From positions 1 through 50,856 of the forward strand of contig DNTA01000018.1 in the NCBI GenBank assembly GCA_003500135.1: a stretch of DNA of 50,856 nucleotides. The letters are read 5' to 3'. The notes below the pieces were generated by a model that saw nothing but the letters and a program-made list of their open reading frames with translations, was not told the origin of the DNA and made no database searches. The position numbers and the translations under genes are program-made. The stretch is from Cytophagales bacterium (GTDB lineage: Bacteria; Bacteroidota; Bacteroidia; Cytophagales; Cyclobacteriaceae). Of this stretch, positions 45,542 through 50,856 are shown one piece after another; positions within the stretch are counted from its first letter, which is position 1, and every line of letters starts with the position of its first letter.

Positions 45542-46951
45542 ATGAAAGGAAGAAAGCAGAAAACTCCGGGAGTTGCCGGATCCTGCCCACAGAAGAATAG
45601 GACGGCATCCGAAGGCTATGTGGGAGGGCAGACTTTCATGTGGATAACTGAAAACAACCTCACGGAGAACAACCGATTAGGATATGGACTGCTGGAGTTC
45701 ATTCTGTCACCTTCCAACCTAAACGCAGCGTACCAACAGGTAATGCGCAACAAAGGGACTGGAGGTGTTGATAAGATGGAAGTCGAATCGCTAAAGGATT
45801 ATCTAGTCAACAACAAGGATGAGTTGATCAGTTCCATATTGCGGGGTAAATACCGCCCCAATCCTGTTCTCAGGGTAGAGATACCCAAGGACAACGGGCA
45901 GAAACGGCAGCTGGGTATCCCCACGGTAGTGGACAGGGTAGTCCAACAGGCCATCGCCCAAGTGCTTATACCACTCTACGAACCCCAATTTAGCGATCAT
46001 AGCTATGGGTTCAGGCCAAAGCGCAATGCCCACCAGGCACTAAAGAAGTGCAGGGACTATATCACGGAGGGCTATGGTTACGCAGTCGATCTGGACTTAG
46101 AGAAGTTTTTCGACAAAGTAAACCATAGCAAATTGATAGAAGTACTTTCACGCACCGTAAAGGACGGGCGGGTAGTATCGTTGATACACAAATACCTGAA
46201 TGCCGGGGTGCAGGTGGGAGCCAGCTTCGAAACCAGTGAGATGGGCGTTCCTCAGGGAGGGCCCTTGAGTCCTCTTTTGAGCAATATTATGCTTAACGAA
46301 CTGGATAAGGAGCTGGAACGCAGAGGACACAAGTTTGTACGTTATGCCGATGACATGGTCATTATGTGCAAAAGCAAGCGAAGTGCAGAGCGGGTCATGA
46401 AATCGATAACCGACTTCATTGAGAATGAGCTATTCCTAAAAGTGAACAAGGAGAAAAGCCAAACAGGCCCTATGAGCAAAGTTAAATTCCTTGGCTACTC
46501 TTTTTACAAAATAAAAGGAGAAGGGCGACTGCGGATACACCCGAAAAGTGTGTCAAAGATGAAAGCGAAAATAAAGGAGTTGACATCCCGCAGCAATGGT
46601 TGGGGCAATACTCGCAGGAAGGAAACACTTGGCCAGTACATTACCGGCTGGGTGAATTACTTCAAACTGGCAGACATGCGCAATCTCTTACTGAGAGTAG
46701 ATGAGTGGTATAGAAGACGAATCAGAATGGTAATCTGGAAACAATGGAAACGGATAAGAACCAAACTGATGAATCTAACCAGGCTTGGGGTTAAGAAATC
46801 CAAAGCCTGGGAGTGGGCAAATACAAGGAAAGGGTATTGGCACATTGCCAATTGCTTTATCCTGAAAACCACGATTACCACTGACAGACTAAGGCAAGCA
46901 GGCTATGTGTTTTTGTCAGATTACTACCTAAAGGTGATGATCAAAACTTAA
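45542..46951 (+). CDS. ltrA: Group II intron reverse transcriptase/maturase
   Basis: The 469-residue RT has a 33-residue leader before the conserved part; ATG 45542 is the intron-typical start and 45641 is an alternative. The RT blocks are intact: VDRVVQQAIAQVLIPLYEPQ, HSYGFRPKRNAHQAL, VDLDLEKFFDKVNH, MGVPQGGPLSPLLSNI and the catalytic RYADDMVIM. The maturase X domain follows (LGQYITGWVNYFKLADM and RRRIRMVIWKQWKRIRTK). The protein ends at YYLKVMIKT with no HNH endonuclease, so mobility would use other priming, such as at a replication fork. The frame has no lesion, so the intron looks active. Confidence 0.95.
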   Translation: MKGRKQKTPGVAGSCPQKNRTASEGYVGGQTFMWITENNLTENNRLGYGLLEFILSPSNLNAAYQQVMRNKGTGGVDKMEVESLKDYLVNNKDELISSILRGKYRPNPVLRVEIPKDNGQKRQLGIPTVVDRVVQQAIAQVLIPLYEPQFSDHSYGFRPKRNAHQALKKCRDYITEGYGYAVDLDLEKFFDKVNHSKLIEVLSRTVKDGRVVSLIHKYLNAGVQVGASFETSEMGVPQGGPLSPLLSNIMLNELDKELERRGHKFVRYADDMVIMCKSKRSAERVMKSITDFIENELFLKVNKEKSQTGPMSKVKFLGYSFYKIKGEGRLRIHPKSVSKMKAKIKELTSRSNGWGNTRRKETLGQYITGWVNYFKLADMRNLLLRVDEWYRRRIRMVIWKQWKRIRTKLMNLTRLGVKKSKAWEWANTRKGYWHIANCFILKTTITTDRLRQAGYVFLSDYYLKVMIKT

Positions 46952-46952
46952 A

Positions 46953-47030
46953 GAACCGCCCAGTACGGAACCGTACGCTGGGCGGTGTGAGAGGACAGAT
47001 AGGGAACTAATCCCTATCTTCCTACTCGAT
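46953..47030 (+). ncRNA. Group II intron domains V and VI
   Basis: Domain V folds from CCGCCCAG and CTGGGCGG, with a 2-base CG bulge and an upper TACG/CGTA stem capped by GAAC. This is the catalytic hairpin, though its loop is not a canonical GNRA. Domain VI folds from AGATAGGGA and TCCCTATCT and includes the likely branch-point adenosine near its 3' side. These lie just after the RT stop codon. Confidence 0.8.
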
Positions 47031-47096
47031 CCTTAATATATTGAAATTCAGGTAGCTAAACTGATAACAATGACCACCTTACCATGTTAAAGAAGT

Positions 47097-47513
47097 ATGA
47101 AGTTATTAACCTACATACTGGCTATCGCAATAATGAATACTTTCAGCAGCGACATTCTGGATAAGTACAAATGGAAGAATCGTGTCATCATTTTGTCCAT
47201 TAAAGAAATCGCCGAACCCGAACTTAACCGCCAGCTCAATGAACTTAAGTTGAACTGGAAGGGTGTATTGGATCGCGATCTGATAGTACTGATCCAACGG
47301 GATAACCTGATGCAATATACGCCTGATGAAATGTTTTCTACCGAAGAAGGCCTTGACATGGGTTTGCTGGATGATGCTGCAGACTTTCAATTTTTATTGA
47401 TCGGCAAAGATGGCACGGTAAAAATGATGTCTGAAGAAATGGTTGCACATGAAAAACTGTTCAGTACGATTGATGCAATGCCAATGCGAAAACAGGAGAT
47501 GAGGGATAATTAA
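47097..47513 (+). CDS. DUF4174 protein
   Basis: This 138-residue protein has a short N-terminal hydrophobic export signal (MKLLTYILAIAIMNTFSS). It then carries the DUF4174 pattern: LDKYKWKNRVIILS, a DRDLIVLIQRDN strand, FQFLLIGKDGTVKMMSEE, and the C-terminal IDAMPMRKQEMRD block. The domain is thioredoxin-like in outline but lacks a CxxC pair. Function unknown. It lies directly after the intron 3' end, so its promoter must lie between 47031 and 47096, in the intron, or be read-through. Confidence 0.85.
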   Translation: MKLLTYILAIAIMNTFSSDILDKYKWKNRVIILSIKEIAEPELNRQLNELKLNWKGVLDRDLIVLIQRDNLMQYTPDEMFSTEEGLDMGLLDDAADFQFLLIGKDGTVKMMSEEMVAHEKLFSTIDAMPMRKQEMRDN

Positions 47514-47712
47514 TCGTATTTATATAAATATTGAAATATTTATTTAACCTCAACAAACTCTCGCATACCTGTTAAATAAAAATGAAAATTTAAGGCGCAG
47601 ATACACTGGCAAACTGACCAAAATCATTGAAAGCTTCGTTACGCATATGTACTTTCACGTCGTGTTTCCAATAAAGCAGAGCACTACCTGAAAGAACAAA
47701 AAACTGTATGCA

Positions 47713-48192
47713 ATGAAAAAGATAATCATTCTGGGCCTCATCGTATTATTTTGGTCCTGCAACCAACAAACCCAACAGCAAAATACTGAAAGCAACCTCA
47801 ATACAGAGGAGACAACCGAATTGACAAAAGCAGTAATTACGGTTGATGACCTGATTGCTTCGAATGATAGCTTACTTGATCAGACGATTATTGTAGAAGG
47901 ACTCGTAACACACGTCTGCAAGCATAGTGGAAAAAGACTTCATTTAAATGGCGCCATAGAGGACCACAAAGTAAGGGTAGAGGCCATGGGCGATATTGAT
48001 CATTTCGAAAGGGCGCTCGAAGGCAGTACGATATTGGTAACAGGCGTACTTAAAAGGTCGGAGGGCATGCCCTCTGATTCGGAGCATAAGGAACACGAAT
48101 CAGAACATTCAGCCGATGCAGGCTCGAAATACTATCAAATGTTCTTCATAGAGGGTCTGTCATTCGAAGAGGTACCGGCTAAAAGTTTATAA
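47713..48192 (+). CDS. Lipoprotein with OB-fold-like domain
   Basis: The 159-residue lipoprotein has a lipobox LFWSC (Cys near residue 16). A Gln/Asn/Thr-rich linker covers residues 17-40 and an OB-fold-like beta domain follows (SLLDQTIIVEGLVTHVCKHS, HKVRVEAMG, STILVTGVLKR). The VTHVCKHSGKRLHL segment has Cys and His that could bind metal, and a His/Glu-rich loop (SEHKEHESEHSAD) adds to that. It precedes a PepSY-type membrane protein gene by one base. A role in metal or haem handling at the envelope is a reasonable guess only. The 199-base gap before it holds nothing I can call. Confidence 0.7.
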   Translation: MKKIIILGLIVLFWSCNQQTQQQNTESNLNTEETTELTKAVITVDDLIASNDSLLDQTIIVEGLVTHVCKHSGKRLHLNGAIEDHKVRVEAMGDIDHFERALEGSTILVTGVLKRSEGMPSDSEHKEHESEHSADAGSKYYQMFFIEGLSFEEVPAKSL

Positions 48193-48193
48193 A

Positions 48194-48766
48194 ATGGCAT
48201 TTATGCGGCTGAGCAAGCCCTGGCGCAAGTGGAACAATCTGTTGCATCGCGATATGGGTTATTTTTTCGTTGGGCTCACGATTATTTATGGTCTTTCAGG
48301 CATAGCCCTAAATCATATGGACGACTGGGACCCGAATTACATCATTGATCACCGGGAACTTCAGCTAAAGGGCTGGCCGCCCAAAGTGATCGATAAATCT
48401 GGTATCGGGGCTATATTGACCGAAAATGATATCGATGAACCTATTAAAAGCTTTTACGCGCCTGCACCGGGTCAGCTCAAGGTATTTCTCAAAAACGGTT
48501 CAATAACCGTCAATACCCAAAGTGGTGCTGCTCTTTTGGAACTGGTGAAGAAGAGACCGGTTTTTTTCGAGTCCAATTACCTTCACTATAACCACGCCAA
48601 AGGTTGGTGGACGTGGGCAGCCGATATTTTTGCTGGCGGGCTCATTTTTCTCGCTCTGACGGGACTTTTCATGGTGCCCGGTAAAAACAGCTTCTGGAGA
48701 CGTGGGGTTTGGTTTTTTCTCGTTGGGATAATTATTCCGCTGATATTAATTTTTCAAAAGCTGTAA
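48194..48766 (+). CDS. PepSY-associated membrane helix protein
   Basis: The 190-residue inner-membrane protein has an N-terminal span (RDMGYFFVGLTIIYGLSGIA) with flanking His residues (LLHRD, LNHMDD). A central extracytoplasmic part includes PGQLKVFLKNGSITVNTQSG. Two C-terminal spans (WAADIFAGGLIFLALTGLFM, WFFLVGIIIPLILIF) follow. This layout matches short PepSY-TM (COG3295-like) proteins, whose conserved histidines are thought to hold haem in ferric-reductase-like roles. It is coupled to the OB-fold lipoprotein gene by a 1-base gap. Confidence 0.8.
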   Translation: MAFMRLSKPWRKWNNLLHRDMGYFFVGLTIIYGLSGIALNHMDDWDPNYIIDHRELQLKGWPPKVIDKSGIGAILTENDIDEPIKSFYAPAPGQLKVFLKNGSITVNTQSGAALLELVKKRPVFFESNYLHYNHAKGWWTWAADIFAGGLIFLALTGLFMVPGKNSFWRRGVWFFLVGIIIPLILIFQKL

Positions 48767-48782
48767 CAGGGCCCGGTTTTTG

Positions 48783-48790
48783 TACCTTTG
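48783..48790 (+). promoter_or_regulatory. Candidate -7 element for the EEP nuclease gene
   Basis: TACCTTTG matches the TAnnTTTG consensus and lies 41 bases before the chosen ATG at 48832. It supports that start over upstream in-frame codons. A -33 element is not clear. Confidence 0.4.
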
Positions 48791-48831
48791 TTGTGTTACA
48801 TAGTGTTACCTTTACCAAAACCATCGGAAAT

Positions 48832-49659
48832 ATGCGATATATACTTACCCTTATTTTAGCATTTATATTAAGTGCCCCCGCACAATCGCAGGTCATTCGC
48901 GCCATGACTTACAATATCCGTTTTGATAACCCCGCCGATGGCCGCGATCAATGGGCCGATAGAAAAATGGATGTGGTAAAACTAATTAATGAGTACGAAC
49001 CCGATATAATCGGTACGCAGGAGGGTTTAAAACACCAGTTGGACTATTTGGTAGACGCCATGCCTCAATATCATTACCTCGGTGTTGGCCGGGATGATGG
49101 GGAACAAGCGGGCGAGTATACGGCGATCTTATATAAAAAATACCTATACAAAGTGCTTAAGTCCGGTACCTTCTGGCTTTCAGAAACACCCGGTGAGGTA
49201 TCAAAAGGATGGGATGCGGCGTTGCCAAGAATATGTACCTATATTTTGCTTCAGCATAAGACCAGTAAAAAACGCTTTTGGGTTTTTAATACGCATTTTG
49301 ACCATGTTGGTAAAAATGCCCGCTCAGAAAGCGCTTATCTGATCTGGGAGAAGATACAAGAACTGAACAAAAAGGGGTTACCGGTGGTATTGACCGGGGA
49401 CTTTAACTTGTCGCCCAATGAAGCGCCCATTGAATTTTTGTCAGATAAGATGACAGACACGTATAATGAAGATACTGAAAACGCCGAATGGGGCACCTTC
49501 AATGGCTTTCAACACGATAAAAGGCACAGAAGAAGGATCGACTATGTATTCATCAATGAACAGTTCAAGACAGTTCATTCAGCCATTTTGATCAATCAAT
49601 ATGATAAAAGGTTCCCCTCAGATCATATGCCCGTTATTGCCGATCTGGAGTTTCAATGA
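48832..49659 (+). CDS. Secreted endonuclease/exonuclease/phosphatase family protein
   Basis: I start this at ATG 48832, which opens a signal peptide (MRYILTLILAFILSAPAQ, cleavage near AQS). The open frame extends 41 codons upstream into the PepSY gene, but that part overlaps it and has no export signal. The 275-residue protein carries the EEP catalytic set: MTYNIRFDNP, EPDIIGTQEGL with the metal Glu, VFNTHFDHVG, VVLTGDFNLSP and RIDYVF, then PSDHMPVIADL. It is likely a secreted nuclease or phosphodiesterase/phosphatase. It is intact, unlike the other EEP gene in the window at 27973-29022, and differs in lacking membrane segments. Confidence 0.88.
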   Translation: MRYILTLILAFILSAPAQSQVIRAMTYNIRFDNPADGRDQWADRKMDVVKLINEYEPDIIGTQEGLKHQLDYLVDAMPQYHYLGVGRDDGEQAGEYTAILYKKYLYKVLKSGTFWLSETPGEVSKGWDAALPRICTYILLQHKTSKKRFWVFNTHFDHVGKNARSESAYLIWEKIQELNKKGLPVVLTGDFNLSPNEAPIEFLSDKMTDTYNEDTENAEWGTFNGFQHDKRHRRRIDYVFINEQFKTVHSAILINQYDKRFPSDHMPVIADLEFQ

Positions 49660-49683
49660 TTCTTTATGTAAAATAGTTACAGT

Positions 49684-50166
49684 CTAGCCACTAAAGGAAG
49701 CCAGCCATTCCTTTTGGTTGTGGTCCATTTCTTCAGGGGTATACACCATTTTATAGGTTGCAATTGCCCATACGTGTCCGAATGGATCCCTGATTTTACC
49801 CATGCGGTCACCCCAGAAGGTATCCATCATTTCGTTGACCACCGTGCATCCTTCTTCCAGGGCTTTTGTGTATAAGGCATCACAATCGGGTGTATAGAAA
49901 AATATTCCGACGCTCGTATGTTCATTCGGAGCCGTTTCTACCATATCGGGCCATGCATCAGCCATCATAATATTGGAATCACCAATTTTGATCATCGAAT
50001 GAATAACGCCTTTACCACCTGGCCAGGGAACGGGTTCTGCAATAATTTGTGCATCAAATACTTTTTGATAAAAAGAAATGGCATCGCTGCATCTGCCATC
50101 AAACCATAGATGAGCAGTGATATTGTGCATGCCTTCAGGTACCGGGTGTTTTGCTGGTTGAGCCAT
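49684..50166 (-). CDS. VOC family (glyoxalase/PhnB-like) protein
   Basis: The 160-residue cytosolic protein has the PhnB-like vicinal oxygen chelate pattern: HLWFDGRCSDAISFYQKVFD, MIKIGDSNIMMADAWP, VGIFFYTPDCDALYTKALEE and DTFWGDRMGKIRDPFGHVWA. The His and Glu metal positions of VOC enzymes can only partly be placed. The PhnB-type subgroup has no proven enzymatic activity, so I call it by family. It is convergent with the EEP nuclease gene 24 bases away. Confidence 0.85.
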   Translation of the reverse strand: MAQPAKHPVPEGMHNITAHLWFDGRCSDAISFYQKVFDAQIIAEPVPWPGGKGVIHSMIKIGDSNIMMADAWPDMVETAPNEHTSVGIFFYTPDCDALYTKALEEGCTVVNEMMDTFWGDRMGKIRDPFGHVWAIATYKMVYTPEEMDHNQKEWLASFSG

Positions 50167-50218
50167 GATAAAGGTTGTTTGATTTGGAGATATAATTTAA
50201 GCTTTTGGGAATACTTAA

Positions 50219-50856
50219 TCAATGGAACTGCGGTGTTAAATTTTGATAATACTTCAAAACTCTGAGTGCCCTTAGCGTATTCCATCTACTGGGTTTACCA
50301 GCTTTCTCCATTTCAAAATGCACAGCCCCCGGATGTTTAGCCTGAACGTTCCACGTACCGTCCTTGTTTCTTTTACTGAGGAGCACTTCCAGGGCATCAC
50401 GCATATGTGTATCAGATGTCCGTTCAGCATATTGAAAATAGTCCAGTGCGCGAAGGATGTCGTACCGCCACCTTCCGGGGTAGGTGAGCCTTAAAAACCT
50501 CGTATCTATGACTTTACCGGTATGGTCTGATTTATAAAGTCGATGCAGCAATATGAACTCCTTTGCTTCGTTAGCCATAGGGAGAAGTTTTGGCAATTGA
50601 TATTGATAACCCTGTCTGCGATAGGTCTCAATACCTTCCAGTACCGAAAGAGTTGAATGCAAAGAGCTATGATGTGCTCCGGATCGGTTTGACCGGCAAT
50701 TAAACCCGCCATCAGGCATTTGTTGACCAATCAAAAAGTCTACGATCGATTTTAAGTTTTCCTAAGGCGCTTTAAACAAACTCATGTAGTTCGGCGCCAT
50801 TCCATTAATACAGACATCACTGTTATTAACCCGAATATAATGCCGTTTAGTTAAGG
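50219..50856 (-). pseudogene. Squalene-cyclase/prenyltransferase-like protein, interrupted by TAG, partial
   Basis: Read on the minus strand from the right edge, one frame gives LTKRHYIRVNNSDVCINGMA then PNYMSLFKAP, an in-frame TAG (50762-50764), and ENLKSIVDFLIGQQMPDGGF NCRSNRSG onward to a natural stop at 50219. The QQMPDGGFNC motif and Trp-rich repeats (YPGRWRYDILRALDYF, DGTWNVQ) fit an alpha-alpha toroid of the prenyltransferase/squalene-oxidase repeat family. The sequence on both sides of TAG aligns with one continuous protein, as judged by motif order. The N-terminal part lies outside the window. Such proteins in Bacteroidota are uncharacterised. Confidence 0.75.

Larger units (their letters stand above)
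45131..47030 (+). mobile_element. Group II intron with reverse transcriptase ORF
   Basis: The 5' end GTGCGCCCGGCATG (45131) matches the group II GUGYG consensus, followed by CTATAGGGTGCAAGTCCCGAAC, a recognisable domain I block. The 3' end shows domain V and domain VI, finishing in CCTACTCGAT at 47030, where AT fits the AY consensus. The element is about 1900 bases long and encodes the RT/maturase in domain IV. It is inserted three bases after the slyD terminator stem-loop and T tract, the target choice known for bacterial class C introns. I do not assign a class: the RNA 5' end resembles other classes and no endonuclease domain is present. No second copy occurs in this window. Confidence 0.88.

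Noticed and set aside
48709..48831. Upstream extension of the EEP nuclease
   Set aside because: The added 41 codons overlap the PepSY gene and lack an export signal. The ATG at 48832 opens a clear signal peptide behind a -7 element.

Overview
The window comes from a member of the Bacteroidota, most likely a Cytophagales-type environmental heterotroph. The evidence is a long GcpE-type IspG, type III glutamine synthetase, a TonB-dependent receptor with an N-terminal carboxypeptidase-like domain, many Bacteroidota lipoproteins and DUF families (DUF2490, DUF5723, DUF4174, DUF6728-like), and promoter-like TAnnTTTG -7 elements. No rRNA, tRNA, CRISPR array or prophage was seen. The only mobile element is one group II intron.

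Layout, left to right. 1-2358: the start of a secreted BNR/sortilin-type propeller protein, 3-hydroxybutyryl-CoA dehydrogenase, and an AT-rich gap. 2359-6316: a nitrogen pair (ammonium transporter, GlnN), each closed by a hairpin terminator. 6326-10924 (minus): a secreted MORN-like repeat protein, a sirtuin and topoisomerase I. 11159-14974: SixA phosphatase, an arginase-family hydrolase, a small secreted protein and Pgi. 15067-16428: a heavily decayed papain-like protease. 16729-20751: tryptophanase, a DUF2490 protein, an unusual periodic CCAGCG array, and a POT-like transporter. 20893-27283 (minus): a tricorn protease homologue, then a lipoprotein/DUF5723 pair. 27415-36354: a V4R/DUF2378-like protein, a broken exonuclease-endonuclease-phosphatase (EEP) gene, ispG with an overlapping small membrane protein gene, and a run of small secreted or cytoplasmic proteins, including two tandem DUF2927-like paralogues and SseA. 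36454-43392: a TPR-HTH regulator followed by an apparent phosphate/phytate scavenging locus (interrupted metallophosphoesterase, TonB receptor, beta-propeller phytase). 43549-47030: YihY, a SlyD-like isomerase, and a group II intron just behind the slyD terminator. 47097-50856: DUF4174, an OB-fold-like lipoprotein with a PepSY-TM protein, a secreted EEP nuclease, a VOC protein, and an interrupted squalene-cyclase-like gene running off the right edge.

Two observations stand out. One is a non-coding array of eleven CCAGCG cores spaced 20-21 bp (two helical turns) that turns into inverted copies around a palindrome at 19164. The other is that four genes, all for degradative or cyclase-like functions, carry in-frame stops or frameshifts, while about forty neighbouring genes are intact. 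TAG, TGA and TAA all end normal genes here, so these are real inactivations rather than recoding.
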